NCBI RefSeq assembly: GCF_018860525.1
Contig: NZ_JAHKPM010000018.1
Coordinates: 124,001 to 188,000 of the forward strand
DNA from: Vibrio hepatarius
GTDB taxonomy: Bacteria; Pseudomonadota; Gammaproteobacteria; Enterobacterales; Vibrionaceae
Direction: 5' to 3'
DNA length: 64,000 bases
Position numbers and translations under genes: made by a program. The notes beneath the pieces are model-generated. The model was not told the origin of the DNA and did not search any database. It saw only the letters and a program-made list of their open reading frames with translations. Positions 16,846-27,915 of the stretch are shown here, piece after piece; position 1 is the first letter of the stretch; each line of letters opens with the position of its first letter.

Positions 16846-17654
16846 GACGGTTCCTCATTTACCCAACTAGGTGAGCGCTTGTCAAAGAATGCGCTAAGTC
16901 CTTCTTGTCCTTGCTCTGAGACCCTAACTTTAGCGATTAGCTCACTGGTAAATTCTATCAGGTTGTCGTCCAGTGGTTTAGATTCACACTCTTGAATCAA
17001 TTGTTTGGTTTTTTCCATAGCGATAGGGCTGTTGGTCAGAAGGTGGGTGATAACAGCTTCTCTGCGATCGTTCATTTGGTCGGTTGAAACTATGTCATGA
17101 ATCAATCCCATCTCGTGTGCATGCTGGGCATCAAAGCGCTCTGCTGTCAGCATATAGCGTCTTGCCTGACGAGCGCCAATAGTGCGATTAACATAAGGCG
17201 CAATAGTTGCAGGCACTAAACCCAGTTTTACCTCACTAAGGCAAAATAGCGCACTATCGTCTGCAAGTGCTATGTCGCAGCAACAAATGAGACCTAGAGC
17301 TCCTCCAAAGGCGCAGCCATGAACCAGTGAAAGGGTAGGCCGAGGGAAGCTGTCTAGGCAATGCATTAGATGAGCTAATCTTGATGCATCTTGGCGATTT
17401 TCTTGCTCAGTTTTGCTTGCCATAGACTTCATCCAGGCTAAATCCGCACCAGCAGAGAAATGTTTGCCATTTCCCTGTAGCACTAGGCATCTAACTGATG
17501 AGTCTTGTGCAAGGGTGACGATTGATTCGATCAGTGCTTCAATGACTTCAATGTTAAAAGCGTTATGCTTCTCAACGCGGTTAAGTGTTAATGTCGCAAC
17601 GCCGCGTGAATCAATTGTGCAATCGAGGTATGTCCTATCCTTGGTGTTGCTCAT
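16842..17654 (-). CDS. liuC: 3-methylglutaconyl-CoA hydratase (enoyl-CoA hydratase family)
   Basis: This 270-aa crotonase-fold enzyme has the oxyanion-hole segments HFSAGADLAWM and HGCAFGGALGLICCCDIALA. Its position between liuB and liuE points to hydration of 3-methylglutaconyl-CoA to HMG-CoA. It is full length, so the loss of liuD downstream left it intact. Confidence 0.9.
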   Translation of the reverse strand: MSNTKDRTYLDCTIDSRGVATLTLNRVEKHNAFNIEVIEALIESIVTLAQDSSVRCLVLQGNGKHFSAGADLAWMKSMASKTEQENRQDASRLAHLMHCLDSFPRPTLSLVHGCAFGGALGLICCCDIALADDSALFCLSEVKLGLVPATIAPYVNRTIGARQARRYMLTAERFDAQHAHEMGLIHDIVSTDQMNDRREAVITHLLTNSPIAMEKTKQLIQECESKPLDDNLIEFTSELIAKVRVSEQGQEGLSAFFDKRSPSWVNEEPS

Positions 17655-17663
17655 TCCGTATCC

Positions 17664-19268
17664 TTACATTCTGAATATACCAAATTGGCTATCTTGAATC
17701 GGCGCTTGAGCGACCGCTTTTAGTGCTTGCGACAGAACATCACGTGTTTGTTTAGGATCTATTATGCCATCGTCCCATAACCTTGCGCTGGCGTAGTAAG
17801 GGTGTCCTTGCTGCTCATAAAGATTAACGATTCCTTTTTTAAACTGGTTTTCCTGAATGTCGGACCATGGTTCACCTTGGCGTTTTAGGACTTCACGTTT
17901 TACTTGGGTTAAAACCCCCGCAGCTTGCTCGCCTCCCATCACAGATATTCTGGCATTGGGCCACATCCACATCAGTGCTGGATCGTAGGCTCGCCCACAC
18001 ATGCCGTAATTACCTGCGCCATATGAGCCACCTATAATGATGGTAAATTTAGGTACATCAGCGCACGCCACTGCCATCACAAGTTTAGCGCCATGTTTTG
18101 CAATACCTCCTTCTTCGACTTTTTTGCCGACCATGAAGCCGGTAATGTTTTGCAAGAAGAGGAGAGGGATTTTACGCTTGGAGCAAAGTTCAATAAAGTG
18201 AGCGCCTTTTTGCGCCGATTCTGCGAACAAAATACCATTGTTGGCAACGATACCGATGAGTCTACCTTCGATGCGAGCAAAACCACAGACAAGTGTCGTA
18301 CCAAATAATGCTTTGAATTCATCAAAATCTGAGTCATCGACAATTCGCGCTATGACTTCTCTTACATCAAAAGATAAACGTAAATCTGAATTAACTATGC
18401 CATATATTTCTTCAGCAGGCAGCCTAGGAGGCAGGGCTTTGTTGACTGGCACTTGGTTGACTACTTGGTTAGTGTTTCCAAGCGCTTCGCGTGCCATGTG
18501 CATGGCTTGCTGCTCATTTTCAGCGTAATAGTCTGCAACGCCAGACTTTCGACAGTGAACATCTGCACCGCCAAGTTCTTCATCAGTGACTATCTCACCA
18601 GTAGCGGCTTTCACAAGAGGGGGACCAGCAAGGTAAATAGTGCCCTGTTTTTTTACAATCACAGACACATCGGCCATGGCAGGTATATATGCACCTCCTG
18701 CGGTACAAGGTCCTAAGACAACGGCAATTTGAGGTATGCCTTTGGCAGACATACGAGCCTGATTAAAGAAGATCCGACCGAAGTGATCTTTATCTGGAAA
18801 CACTTCAGCTTGATGGGGAAGGTTAGCACCGCCAGAATCGACTAAATAGAGACAAGGTAAATTGCATCGCTCAGCGATTTCTTGTGCCCTAAGGTGTTTC
18901 TTGACTGTCAGTGGATAATAGGTTCCGCCTTTCACTGAAGGGTCGTTCGCCAATACCATACAAGGAACACCTCTAATTTGGCCAATACCAGCGACAACAC
19001 CTGCACAAGCTATCGATTCTTCATAGACTTCCCATGCCGCGAACTGGCCAATTTCGAGAAACTCTGAGCCAGCATCAAGCAGAAGATCGATCCGTTCTCG
19101 AACAGGAAGTTTACCTTTTTTTCTTTGCCTTTCTACCGCTTTGGGCCCACCGCCTTGTTTGAGGCTTTCTAAATCGGCACTGAGTTTTTCTACCAGCCCA
19201 GCCATTGCTTGTTGGTTCTTAACAAACAATGGGGAATCGGTTTTGATCTTAGTTTTTATTACTGCCAT
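17664..19268 (-). CDS. liuB: 3-methylcrotonyl-CoA carboxylase, carboxyltransferase (beta) subunit
   Basis: This 534-aa carboxyltransferase transfers CO2 from a biotinylated partner to 3-methylcrotonyl-CoA. I start at ATG 19268 ([13 protein letters not shown]) because GAGG lies just upstream and a longer frame runs back into liuA. Motifs [36 protein letters not shown] and [15 protein letters not shown] are typical of MCC/PCC beta chains. The biotin-carboxylase alpha subunit (liuD) is not encoded anywhere in the window. Confidence 0.93.
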   Translation of the reverse strand: MAVIKTKIKTDSPLFVKNQQAMAGLVEKLSADLESLKQGGGPKAVERQRKKGKLPVRERIDLLLDAGSEFLEIGQFAAWEVYEESIACAGVVAGIGQIRGVPCMVLANDPSVKGGTYYPLTVKKHLRAQEIAERCNLPCLYLVDSGGANLPHQAEVFPDKDHFGRIFFNQARMSAKGIPQIAVVLGPCTAGGAYIPAMADVSVIVKKQGTIYLAGPPLVKAATGEIVTDEELGGADVHCRKSGVADYYAENEQQAMHMAREALGNTNQVVNQVPVNKALPPRLPAEEIYGIVNSDLRLSFDVREVIARIVDDSDFDEFKALFGTTLVCGFARIEGRLIGIVANNGILFAESAQKGAHFIELCSKRKIPLLFLQNITGFMVGKKVEEGGIAKHGAKLVMAVACADVPKFTIIIGGSYGAGNYGMCGRAYDPALMWMWPNARISVMGGEQAAGVLTQVKREVLKRQGEPWSDIQENQFKKGIVNLYEQQGHPYYASARLWDDGIIDPKQTRDVLSQALKAVAQAPIQDSQFGIFRM

Positions 19269-19278
19269 AACATCCTCG

Positions 19279-20448
19279 TTATCGTGACTCTTCAAACAGT
19301 TCACGTCCGATAAGCATCCTGCGAATTTCTGAGGTTCCCGCACCTATTTCGTATAGTTTTGCATCTCTTAACAGACGACCTGCAGGAAATTCATTGATAT
19401 AACCATTACCACCGAGTAGCTGAATGGCATCTAAAGCGATTTGGGTTGCCAGTTCAGCACTGTATAGAATTGCGCCTGCGGCGTCTTTTCTTGTGGTCTC
19501 ACCGCGGTCACAAGCCCCTGCGACGGCATAGACATATGAACGAGCTGCGTTGGCTCGAGTATACATATCTGCAACTTTGCCCTGGATCAGTTGAAACTCA
19601 CCAATCGAACGTCCGAACTGTTTACGGTCGTGAACATAAGGCACGACTAAATCAAGACAAGCCTGCATGATACCCAGTGGCCCAGCGGCAAGGACGACAC
19701 GTTCATAATCCAGTCCGCTCATTAGTACTTTTACTCCCTGATTGACTTCACCAAGGATATTTTCAACTGGGACTTTACAATTGTCGAACACGAGCTCACA
19801 GGTATTTGAGCCTCTCATTCCGAGTTTATCGAGTTTTTGCGCATGGCTAAACCCTTCGAAATTACGCTCAATGATAAAAGCGGTTATCCCTTTTGAAGCT
19901 GCCGCCGGATCTGTTTTTGCGTACACCACTAGTACATGTGCATCAGGTCCATTGGTGATCCACATTTTATTTCCGTTTAGCACATAATGATCACCATTTA
20001 GTTCTGCTTTGAGCTGCATACTGACAACATCCGAACCGGCGTTAGGTTCACTCATTGCCAAAGCACCAATATGCTCACCACTTATCAACTTAGGTAGGTA
20101 TTTCTCACGTTGCGTTGCATTACCGTTACGAAAAATTTGGTTAACGCATAAATTTGAATGTGCACCATAGCTTAGTGCAATGGATGCTGAAGCTCGACTG
20201 ATCTCCTCCATTGCGACTACATGAGCGAGATAGCCCATACTGGCACCACCGAATTGCTCATCGACGGTCACGCCAAGTAGGCCCATTTCTCCCATTAAAG
20301 GCCAAAGATGATTTGGGAATTGGTTCTCCTCATCCACTTTAGCCGCGATAGGGGCTATGTGTTCTCGAGCAAAAGCATTGACGTGTTCCCTCATCATATT
20401 GATTGACTCGTCGAGTCCAAAGTTGAGGGGGGTGTATTGAGATATCAT
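19279..20448 (-). CDS. liuA: Isovaleryl-CoA dehydrogenase
   Basis: This 389-aa acyl-CoA dehydrogenase oxidises isovaleryl-CoA to 3-methylcrotonyl-CoA and passes electrons to ETF. The catalytic glutamate is in the [15 protein letters not shown] segment, as is characteristic of isovaleryl-CoA dehydrogenases, and the position used by other members reads [10 protein letters not shown] without that Glu. The flavin-binding SEPNAGSDV and [13 protein letters not shown] motifs are present. First structural gene after liuR. Confidence 0.94.
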   Translation of the reverse strand: MISQYTPLNFGLDESINMMREHVNAFAREHIAPIAAKVDEENQFPNHLWPLMGEMGLLGVTVDEQFGGASMGYLAHVVAMEEISRASASIALSYGAHSNLCVNQIFRNGNATQREKYLPKLISGEHIGALAMSEPNAGSDVVSMQLKAELNGDHYVLNGNKMWITNGPDAHVLVVYAKTDPAAASKGITAFIIERNFEGFSHAQKLDKLGMRGSNTCELVFDNCKVPVENILGEVNQGVKVLMSGLDYERVVLAAGPLGIMQACLDLVVPYVHDRKQFGRSIGEFQLIQGKVADMYTRANAARSYVYAVAGACDRGETTRKDAAGAILYSAELATQIALDAIQLLGGNGYINEFPAGRLLRDAKLYEIGAGTSEIRRMLIGRELFEESR

Positions 20449-20502
20449 ATCGCCTCCAATTGAGCGGTTTTACTGTTATGCACACCGATTATTCAAGATA
20501 TA

Positions 20503-20883
20503 TCAACTGGCTTTAGAGCGTTCTAAAGCTTCTTCACATCGCTTACGAGCAGTATTCAAATCTTCCATTACGATGGTGATATCTTCGAGTTGGCGTTTGA
20601 GTACGGCTTCTTTGTCATCGATGATTTTGAGCATCTTAATTAATTGAGTATCTAGTTGGTTTGTATCGTAAAGCTCTAATAAATCACGGATTTCAGCGAG
20701 TGAAAAACCCAGCCGTTTTCCTCGTAAAATCAACTTGAGACGAACTTTATCTCTGCGCTGATAAACACGCATGTTTCCTTTTCGCTCCGGTTGAATTAGA
20801 CCCATATCTTCGTAAAATCGGATACTTCTTGTTGTTATATCAAACTCTTTAGCTAGATCGCTGATCTTGTAGGTTCCCACCAA
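20503..20883 (-). CDS. liuR: LiuR, MerR-family regulator of branched-chain amino acid degradation
   Basis: This 126-aa MerR-family protein has an N-terminal HTH (YKISDLAKEFDITTRSIRFYEDMGLI) and a C-terminal coiled coil. It has no metal-binding cysteines at the usual sites, so the effector is likely a CoA pathway intermediate. It leads the liu operon, and two LiuR-like palindromes lie in the 244-bp gap to the divergent thiolase operon. Confidence 0.9.
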   Translation of the reverse strand: MVGTYKISDLAKEFDITTRSIRFYEDMGLIQPERKGNMRVYQRRDKVRLKLILRGKRLGFSLAEIRDLLELYDTNQLDTQLIKMLKIIDDKEAVLKRQLEDITIVMEDLNTARKRCEEALERSKAS

Positions 20884-20967
20884 GTGAAACTCCCAAAGTT
20901 TTAGTCATAGACAATTCACTGTCCGCTACGACGGTAAAAAAGATTTTACAGTTGGCGAAAGTGTTTC

Positions 20968-20983
20968 TTTACGTTAACGTAAA
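20968..20983. promoter_or_regulatory. LiuR operator 1
   Basis: TTTACGTTAACGTAAA is a perfect 16-bp palindrome matching the LiuR consensus as I know it from comparative genomics. It is about 85 bp upstream of liuR and 145 bp before the thiolase gene. Confidence 0.8.
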
Positions 20984-20996
20984 TGTTAGTGCTATG

Positions 20997-21012
20997 CTTA
21001 CGTAAACGTCAA
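20997..21012. promoter_or_regulatory. LiuR operator 2
   Basis: CTTACGTAAACGTCAA is an imperfect version of the LiuR palindrome, 14 bp after the first and closer to the thiolase operon. Two sites allow independent control of the divergent promoters. Confidence 0.7.
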
Positions 21013-21127
21013 GGAATAACCGTGCAAAAATTTAATGGCTTGAAAAAGTAAAAGCGATATTCAAAAAATTTGCTTTGTCGTTGCTTGAGGAATAAAGCCA
21101 TTAATCAACCGTCAATAGGAGTAGGCA

Positions 21128-22339
21128 ATGGAACAGAAAGACATTTGGATTGTAGCGGCCAAGAGGACACCAATGGGCCGTTTTCAAGGAATGCTCTCTG
21201 AATATTCTTCACCAAAGCTAGGGGCTTTGGCAATTAAGGCTGCGATTGATGAACAGCCTCAACTCTCAGAGCTTATCAATGAAGTATATATGGGCTGTGT
21301 TTTACCTGCAGGGACTGGTCAAGCTCCGGCAAGGCAAGCAGCTTTAGGAGCTGGTCTTAATGAAGGCATTGGTTGTACAACCATTAACAAAGTATGTGGT
21401 TCTGGTATGAAGGCCGTTATGCTGGCTCACGATCTCATTCGAGCAGGCAGTGCTCATTGTATCGTGGCTGGTGGAATGGAAAGCATGACCAATGCACCAT
21501 ATTTACTCAAAGAAGCGCGATCGGGTATGCGTATGGGTCACAAATCAAGCTATGACCATATGTTTCTTGATGGGCTTCAAGACGCTTACCAAGGCGAGTT
21601 GATGGGTGTGTACGGTCAACAAATTGCTGATAAATTGGATTTTTCTCGTCAGCAAATGGATCAATGGGCATCACTGTCAGTTAGTCGAGCGATGCAAGCT
21701 CAACAACAAAGATTGTTCGACGATGAATTGGTGCCAGTTGCTCTTAAAGGTGATGAAAAACTCGACTATGACGAACAGCCCCCAGCGATTAAACCTGAAA
21801 AAATTCCTCAACTTAGGCCTGCATTTGCTAAAGATGGATCCATCACTGCGGCAAATTCTAGTGCGATTTCTGATGGCGCAGCCGCTTTAATCGTAATGGA
21901 TGGTCAATTGGCCGAGCAGAAAGGTTTGAAGCCTTTGGCGATAATAAAAGGCCATGCAACACACGCTCGCCAACCTTGTGAGTTCACCATTGCACCTGTG
22001 CACGCTATTGAACACTTATTATCGCAGCTTGATTGGGGCATTGACGAAGTCGATTTATGGGAAATCAACGAAGCGTTTGCTGTGGTGACTCAAATAGCGG
22101 TAAAGCAGCTCGGACTCGATAGCGAAAAAGTGAACGTCAAAGGCGGTGCATGTGCATTGGGTCATCCCATAGGTGCAAGTGGTGCAAGAATTATTGTGAC
22201 CTTAATCCATAGCTTGCGTCAGTTACAAGCATTAGGCAGTGATGGAAATTCAAACAAAAAATGTGTGATGAAAGGTATTGCATCACTGTGTATTGGTGGC
22301 GGTGAAGCGACCGCTATAGGAATAGAAATACCTTTATAA
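21128..22339 (+). CDS. Acetyl-CoA C-acyltransferase (thiolase)
   Basis: This 403-aa degradative-type thiolase has the acyl-carrying Cys90 in NKVCGSGMKAVM, the His motif NEAFAVV, and the C-terminal GGACALGHPIGASGARI and CIGGGEATAIGIE segments. In this operon it probably cleaves 2-methylacetoacetyl-CoA (isoleucine) and/or acetoacetyl-CoA. First gene of the LiuR-controlled catabolic operon, 20 bp before mmsA. Confidence 0.9.
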   Translation: MEQKDIWIVAAKRTPMGRFQGMLSEYSSPKLGALAIKAAIDEQPQLSELINEVYMGCVLPAGTGQAPARQAALGAGLNEGIGCTTINKVCGSGMKAVMLAHDLIRAGSAHCIVAGGMESMTNAPYLLKEARSGMRMGHKSSYDHMFLDGLQDAYQGELMGVYGQQIADKLDFSRQQMDQWASLSVSRAMQAQQQRLFDDELVPVALKGDEKLDYDEQPPAIKPEKIPQLRPAFAKDGSITAANSSAISDGAAALIVMDGQLAEQKGLKPLAIIKGHATHARQPCEFTIAPVHAIEHLLSQLDWGIDEVDLWEINEAFAVVTQIAVKQLGLDSEKVNVKGGACALGHPIGASGARIIVTLIHSLRQLQALGSDGNSNKKCVMKGIASLCIGGGEATAIGIEIPL

Positions 22340-22358
22340 AAGAAAAGGATAATCAATC

Positions 22359-23852
22359 ATGATTCAGTCAGTTCCCTTATTTATTGGTGGAGAGTTCTGC
22401 CAATCTCAAACAACCGAGTGGGTTGAGGTGACAAACCCAGCCACAAGCGAAGTAATTGCTAAAGTTCCATGTGCAACTGAACAAGAAATGGAACATGCAG
22501 TGAAAAATGCCGCAGAAACATTTAAATCATGGAAGGATGTTGCGGTCTCAGAGCGCGCACGTTTGATGTTACGCTATCAACATTTACTAAAAGAGCACCA
22601 TGATGAACTTGCCGAAACACTCTCGAAAGAAACAGGCAAGATTTTAATTGATGCCAAGGGAGATGTTTGGCGCGGTATTGAAGTGGTTGAGCAAGCGGCA
22701 AATATTGCCAGTAATATGATGGGTGAAACTGTCGAAAATGTAGCGACAGATATTGATACCTATTCAATGATTCAGCCTCTCGGGGTTTGCTGTGGGATAA
22801 CTCCTTTTAATTTTCCTGCCATGATCCCTTTATGGATGTTCCCGTTGGCGATTGCAGCTGGCAATACCTTTGTTCTCAAACCTTCAGAGCAAGTTCCTCT
22901 CACTGCAATGAGACTAGCCGAACTTTTTGAGGAAGCAGGAGCACCTAAAGGTGTGCTTCAAGTGGTTCATGGTTGTAAAGAACAAGTTGATAAGCTGCTG
23001 GTTCACCCAACTATTCGCGCAGTTTCGTTTGTTGGTTCGGTGCCTGTAGCGCAATACATCTACAAAACGGGAACCGATTTTAACAAACGTGTTCAAGCGT
23101 TTGCTGGCGCAAAAAATCATATGGTAGTTATGCCAGATGCTAATAAAGCACAGGTTATCAATAACTTAGTTGGAAGCTCTGTTGGTGCGGCTGGGCAGCG
23201 TTGTATGGCGATTTCAGTGGCGGTGTTTGTCGGAAGTACGAAAGAGTGGATAGACGATTTAAAAACGGAGATGGCTAAGATGCATCCCGGCGCTTGGAAT
23301 GATGATAAAGCGGCGTATGGACCACTTATCAGCAAGGAAGCGAAAAGTCGAGTAGTGAGCCTGATAGAAGAAGGGAAAGCGCAAGGGGCAGTGTGTCAGT
23401 TAGATGGTACTCAATGCAATGTTGAAGGTATGTCAGAAGGAAATTGGTTAGGTCCAACTCTGTTTACTGGGGCTACGACAGATATGTCTATCTATGAGCA
23501 GGAAATCTTTGGCCCAGTATTGGTTTGTATGGAAGTAGAGACTTTAGAAGAAGCGATTGAGCTTATCAACAATAATCCTTATGGAAATGGGACTTCTATT
23601 TTCACCGCTAACGGTGCCGCAGCGCGCAAATATCAGCATGAAATCCAAGTTGGGCAAGTTGGTATTAATGTTCCTATTCCTGTGCCATTACCTTTCTTCT
23701 CGTTTACAGGGTGGCGAGGTAGTTTTTATGGGGATTTACACGCTTACGGAAAACAGGCAGTGAGGTTCTATACCGAAACAAAAACCGTTACTACCCGTTG
23801 GTTTGATGATGATATTCCGACTGGGCCTAACTTAACGATTCAGTTGCGATAA
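22359..23852 (+). CDS. mmsA: Methylmalonate-semialdehyde dehydrogenase (CoA-acylating)
   Basis: This 497-aa aldehyde dehydrogenase converts methylmalonate semialdehyde to propionyl-CoA in valine catabolism. The nucleophile is at about Cys282 in [11 protein letters not shown], a motif specific to MmsA. The NAD site [19 protein letters not shown] is present, and the C-terminus ([24 protein letters not shown]) is typical. Confidence 0.95.
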   Translation: MIQSVPLFIGGEFCQSQTTEWVEVTNPATSEVIAKVPCATEQEMEHAVKNAAETFKSWKDVAVSERARLMLRYQHLLKEHHDELAETLSKETGKILIDAKGDVWRGIEVVEQAANIASNMMGETVENVATDIDTYSMIQPLGVCCGITPFNFPAMIPLWMFPLAIAAGNTFVLKPSEQVPLTAMRLAELFEEAGAPKGVLQVVHGCKEQVDKLLVHPTIRAVSFVGSVPVAQYIYKTGTDFNKRVQAFAGAKNHMVVMPDANKAQVINNLVGSSVGAAGQRCMAISVAVFVGSTKEWIDDLKTEMAKMHPGAWNDDKAAYGPLISKEAKSRVVSLIEEGKAQGAVCQLDGTQCNVEGMSEGNWLGPTLFTGATTDMSIYEQEIFGPVLVCMEVETLEEAIELINNNPYGNGTSIFTANGAAARKYQHEIQVGQVGINVPIPVPLPFFSFTGWRGSFYGDLHAYGKQAVRFYTETKTVTTRWFDDDIPTGPNLTIQLR

Positions 23853-23863
23853 CGGGAGGACAA

Positions 23864-25018
23864 ATGGACTTTGAATTGAATGAAGAACAACGTGCTTTTG
23901 CTGAAACCGCGCAGCAGTTTGCCATGGGACAGCTCGCGCCCATGGCCGCTGAGTGGGATGAAAAACAAATCTTTCCCAAGGATGTCATAAAAGCGGCTGG
24001 AGAATTGGGATTTTTGAGTTTGTACACACCAGATGATCAGGGTGGCCTGCAACTTAGCCGACTTGATTCTGCGATTATTTTTGAACAGCTAGCGATGGGA
24101 TGTACTTCAACGACGGCTTTTATGACCATTCACAATATGGTGACTTGGATGATAGCGAGTTTTGCTTCTGATAAAGCCAAGCAGGAGTTTTGCCCAAGTC
24201 TTATCTCTGGTGATTGGCTAGGGTCGTATTGCCTGACAGAGCCTAATGCGGGTTCTGATGCTGCCTCTTTAACAACCAGTGCTCAAAAACAAGGTAATAC
24301 CTATGTGATAAATGGCGGCAAAGCCTTTATCTCTGGAGCAGGAGATACGGATGTACTGGTCGTTATGGCCAGAACGGGCGAGCAATCAGCGAAAGGTATT
24401 TCAGCCTTTATTGTGCCTGCCAATGCAGATGGGATAAGTTACGGACGTAAAGAACCTAAGATGGGCTGGAACAGTCAGCCTACTCGAGCTATTACCTTCG
24501 ACAATGTTGTTGTGCCTGAGCACTATTTACTGGGAGAAGAAGGTGAAGGGTTTTCGATTGCGATGAAAGGGTTAGACGGTGGTCGTATTAACATCGCAAC
24601 TTGCTCTATTGGTACAGCGCAACAAGCACTTAACGAAGCGTTGCAATACGTTAAAGAAAGAAAACAGTTTGGTAAAGAATTGTCTCATTTTCAGGGTTTG
24701 CAATTTAAATTAGCTGATATGGTGACAGAGTTGGTCGCGGCAAGACAAATGGTTCGCTTAGCGGCAAGTAAACTCGATAATCAGGACTCAGAAGCTACGG
24801 CATATTGCGCGATGGCGAAACGCTTTGCTACTGATGTTGGGTTCAAAATATGTGATCAAGCGCTACAACTTTTTGGTGGTTATGGTTACATTAAAGAGTA
24901 CCCCGTTGAACGTCATTTCAGAGATGTTCGCGTGCATCAAATTCTTGAAGGTACCAATGAAATTATGCGTCTTATTATTGCTCGCCGCGTGTTATCGGAA
25001 GGCTCTCAACTCGTTTAA
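23864..25018 (+). CDS. Isobutyryl-CoA / short-branched acyl-CoA dehydrogenase
   Basis: This 384-aa flavoprotein has the catalytic Glu in QILEGTNEIMRL. FAD motifs YCLTEPNAGSDAASL and ERKQFGKELSHFQGLQ are visible. Its place between mmsA and the methacrylyl-CoA hydratase suggests isobutyryl-CoA as substrate, with 2-methylbutyryl-CoA possible. Electrons go to the ETF encoded at 30.6 kb. Confidence 0.9.
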   Translation: MDFELNEEQRAFAETAQQFAMGQLAPMAAEWDEKQIFPKDVIKAAGELGFLSLYTPDDQGGLQLSRLDSAIIFEQLAMGCTSTTAFMTIHNMVTWMIASFASDKAKQEFCPSLISGDWLGSYCLTEPNAGSDAASLTTSAQKQGNTYVINGGKAFISGAGDTDVLVVMARTGEQSAKGISAFIVPANADGISYGRKEPKMGWNSQPTRAITFDNVVVPEHYLLGEEGEGFSIAMKGLDGGRINIATCSIGTAQQALNEALQYVKERKQFGKELSHFQGLQFKLADMVTELVAARQMVRLAASKLDNQDSEATAYCAMAKRFATDVGFKICDQALQLFGGYGYIKEYPVERHFRDVRVHQILEGTNEIMRLIIARRVLSEGSQLV

Positions 25019-25036
25019 ATTTAGGGACAGATAATA

Positions 25037-25825
25037 ATGAATCATTCAGAAAGTGGTGCGATTGAGCACATAATCCAAAACCACGTAGCCATTGTCACTA
25101 TGAACAATCCGCCTGCAAATACTTGGACTGCAGAGAGTCTTTTAGAGCTTAAACAACTTGTCCTTACGCTCAATGATAATAAAGATGTTTATTCGTTAGT
25201 CTTAACAGGAAAGGGAGACAAGTTTTTCTCTGCTGGGGCAGATTTGAAACTCTTTGCCAGTGGTGATAAGTCAGTCGCTGTTGATATGTCACGTTGGTTT
25301 GGTGAGGCATTTGAAACCTTATCGAGTTTTCGTGGTGTCTCGATTGCGGCAATTAATGGCTATGCGATGGGAGGCGGTTTAGAGGTTGCTCTTGCATGTG
25401 ATATTCGTATTGCCGAAGAGCAGGCAGTACTAGCCCTACCTGAGGCGAAAGTTGGTTTACTTCCTTGCGCTGGTGGAACACAAAACCTCACTGCTCTAGT
25501 TGGTGAAGGGTGGGCTAAACGGATGATTTTATGTGGAGAGCAAGTGACTTCTGGGCAAGCACTTACCATAAAACTTGTTGAAGAAGTTGTTAGTAAGGGT
25601 AATGCTTTAGATGCGGCAATAAGCCTTGCTGAAATGGTGGCTAACCAGTCACCTTCATCCGTTGCAGCATGTAAATCTCTTATTCAAAATACAAGAACCA
25701 GTCCTTTGACTCACGGTTTAATCAAAGAGCGTGAGTTGTTTATACAGCTATTTGATACTGAAGACCAAACTGAAGGGGTCAATGCATTTTTGGAGAAACG
25801 TCCTCCTCAATGGAAAAACGGTTAG
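25037..25825 (+). CDS. Enoyl-CoA hydratase (probable methacrylyl-CoA hydratase)
   Basis: This 262-aa crotonase-fold protein has FFSAGADLKLF and NGYAMGGGLEVALACDIRIAE oxyanion-hole motifs and catalytic Glu in LPEAKVGLLPCAGGTQ. In a valine operon it should hydrate methacrylyl-CoA to 3-hydroxyisobutyryl-CoA. Its 3' end lies 8 bp before the hydrolase start codon. Confidence 0.88.
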   Translation: MNHSESGAIEHIIQNHVAIVTMNNPPANTWTAESLLELKQLVLTLNDNKDVYSLVLTGKGDKFFSAGADLKLFASGDKSVAVDMSRWFGEAFETLSSFRGVSIAAINGYAMGGGLEVALACDIRIAEEQAVLALPEAKVGLLPCAGGTQNLTALVGEGWAKRMILCGEQVTSGQALTIKLVEEVVSKGNALDAAISLAEMVANQSPSSVAACKSLIQNTRTSPLTHGLIKERELFIQLFDTEDQTEGVNAFLEKRPPQWKNG

Positions 25826-25833
25826 GGGGCCAC

Positions 25834-26964
25834 ATGACAGCAAGTGTTCGTTTTGAAACGCTAGATTGCCTTGAAGAAAATACCAAAGTTGGTATGGCAA
25901 CACTGGATAATTCGTCCTCTTTAAATGCTCTCAACTATGACATGTTGGCGCAGCTAAAAGCTCAACTTGAAGTATGGCATGAAGATGACAATATCATTTG
26001 TGTTGTCATTGAAGGGCAAGGAGACAAAGCTTTTTGTGCCGGTGGTGATGTACGTACTATGCACGATAAGATGTGTGATGGTTCATCTGAGGAAATTGCA
26101 GCCTATTGTACGTCTTTTTTTAAGCTGGAATATGAATGTGACTACCTCATCCATACCTATTGCAAACCTATTATTGCTTGGGGACAAGGGATTGTAATGG
26201 GTGGCGGTATGGGACTTTTTATGGGCGCCAGCCATAAGGTTGTCACGCCTCAAAGTCGACTCGCCATGCCAGAAATTAGTATTGGCCTTTACCCCGATGT
26301 TGGTGGAACTTGGTTCTTAAATAAATTAGACCCTGGAATAGGGCTATTTCTGGGCTTAACGGGTGTGATGGTTAATGCTAGCGATGCACTAGGTATTCGA
26401 CTTGCCGACCATATGATTCGTGCGGAAGACAAAGAGGCTTTGCTGTCTCAACTTAAACACACGTGTTGGTCGGAAATTGAAGATGTATATCGAGAGGTGA
26501 CAAAGGTACTTACTGATATAGGCAATGAGGTGAATGGTCATCAACCAGATCCACAAATGTTACCATTTATCAATGAAATCCAAACGGCATGCAGTGGAGA
26601 AAGTGTTAGCCAAGTGAGTAATAACATTCTCAGTCTCTCTGGGCAGACTAAGTGGATGGAGACCGCCAAAAACAATCACGCTCAGGGTAGTCCTATTACG
26701 GCGCATATTTGTTTTGAGCAACTGACTCAACACCACAATTTGTCTTTGGCCGATTGCTTTCGTCTGGAGCTTAATTTATCAGTCCGCTGCTGTTTACTGG
26801 GTGAATTTCGTGAAGGCGTAAGAGCTCGTCTAATCGATAAAGATAACCAACCTAAGTGGATTTATAACCGAGTGTCTAATGTAGACGAAACGACTATAAA
26901 TACCTTATTTACCTCTTTGTGGGATGAACAAGAACACCCACTAGCTCAACTTGGTCATTACTAG
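25834..26964 (+). CDS. 3-hydroxyisobutyryl-CoA hydrolase
   Basis: This 376-aa crotonase-superfamily thioesterase is longer than a hydratase, as expected. Motifs are AFCAGGDVRTM, GIVMGGGMGLFMGASHKV and MPEISIGLYPDVGGTWFLNK. I start at ATG 25834, preceded by AGGGGG; an upstream ATG at 25810 overlaps the previous gene. It releases free 3-hydroxyisobutyrate for MmsB. Confidence 0.9.
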   Translation: MTASVRFETLDCLEENTKVGMATLDNSSSLNALNYDMLAQLKAQLEVWHEDDNIICVVIEGQGDKAFCAGGDVRTMHDKMCDGSSEEIAAYCTSFFKLEYECDYLIHTYCKPIIAWGQGIVMGGGMGLFMGASHKVVTPQSRLAMPEISIGLYPDVGGTWFLNKLDPGIGLFLGLTGVMVNASDALGIRLADHMIRAEDKEALLSQLKHTCWSEIEDVYREVTKVLTDIGNEVNGHQPDPQMLPFINEIQTACSGESVSQVSNNILSLSGQTKWMETAKNNHAQGSPITAHICFEQLTQHHNLSLADCFRLELNLSVRCCLLGEFREGVRARLIDKDNQPKWIYNRVSNVDETTINTLFTSLWDEQEHPLAQLGHY

Positions 26965-27000
26965 GGTCCGTTGGCCTTAAATAGAAAGGAAAAATTACTC

Positions 27001-27903
27001 ATGAAAACCATCGCGTTTATCGGTCTAGGTAATATGGGCGGCCCTATGGCTGAGAATCTGCTGGCGGCAGGGTTTAAGGTTAAAGTATATGATTTGATGC
27101 CAGAAGTCGTTAAAAGTATAGAATCTATGGGGGCTATTGCTACATCATCAGTGTCAGAAGCTGTCAAAGGAGCTGAAACTGTTGTAACCATGCTTCCAGC
27201 AAGCCAGCACGTTAAGGATGTTTACCTTGGTGATGGTAAAGACACCACTGGATTACTTGACTTGGTTGACGATGGAGCTTTTCTCATCGATTCGTCGACC
27301 ATTGATCCTCATTCGGCCAAAATGGTAGCTGCTCACGCGGCTCAAAAGGGTCTTGATTTTGTTGATGCGCCAGTGTCTGGCGGTGTCGCGGGTGCAAAAG
27401 CAGGGACACTGACATTCATTGTTGGTGGTTCAGAAGCGGCTTTTGCTAAAGCAGAAAATGTCCTTAAACATATGGGAAAAAATATTTTCCATGCGGGTAA
27501 TGCTGGCGATGGGCAAATGGGTAAAATTTGCAACAATTTGATGTTAGGTATTTTGATGTCTGGTACCTGTGAAGCCCTTAATTTAGGGATTGATAATGGG
27601 CTTGATCCTAAAGTCTTGTCCAATATTATGTTGCAAAGTTCGGGACGGAATTGGGCTTTGGAACTGTATAACCCATGTCCAGGTGTAATGGATACATCAC
27701 CGGCCAGTAATGGTTATCGTCCAGGCTTTATGAGCAAGTTGATGCTTAAGGATTTAGGTTTAGGTCTCAACGCTGCCGCAATGAGTCAATCTTCGGTTCC
27801 AATGGGATCTCTTGCACGAAATTTGTATGCTTTTCATAACGCAAACGGTAATGAGGAGCTAGACTTTTCAAGTTTGTTCGAGTTTTATCAATCAGAAAAG
27901 TAA
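27001..27903 (+). CDS. mmsB: 3-hydroxyisobutyrate dehydrogenase
   Basis: This 300-aa NAD-dependent dehydrogenase starts at ATG 27001 with AAAGGA upstream. The Rossmann motif FIGLGNMGGPMAENLLAAG, substrate motif DAPVSGGVAGAKAGTL and catalytic Lys in GQMGKICNNL are all present. It makes methylmalonate semialdehyde for MmsA. Confidence 0.95.
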   Translation: MKTIAFIGLGNMGGPMAENLLAAGFKVKVYDLMPEVVKSIESMGAIATSSVSEAVKGAETVVTMLPASQHVKDVYLGDGKDTTGLLDLVDDGAFLIDSSTIDPHSAKMVAAHAAQKGLDFVDAPVSGGVAGAKAGTLTFIVGGSEAAFAKAENVLKHMGKNIFHAGNAGDGQMGKICNNLMLGILMSGTCEALNLGIDNGLDPKVLSNIMLQSSGRNWALELYNPCPGVMDTSPASNGYRPGFMSKLMLKDLGLGLNAAAMSQSSVPMGSLARNLYAFHNANGNEELDFSSLFEFYQSEK

Positions 27904-27915
27904 TGGGGTACGCGG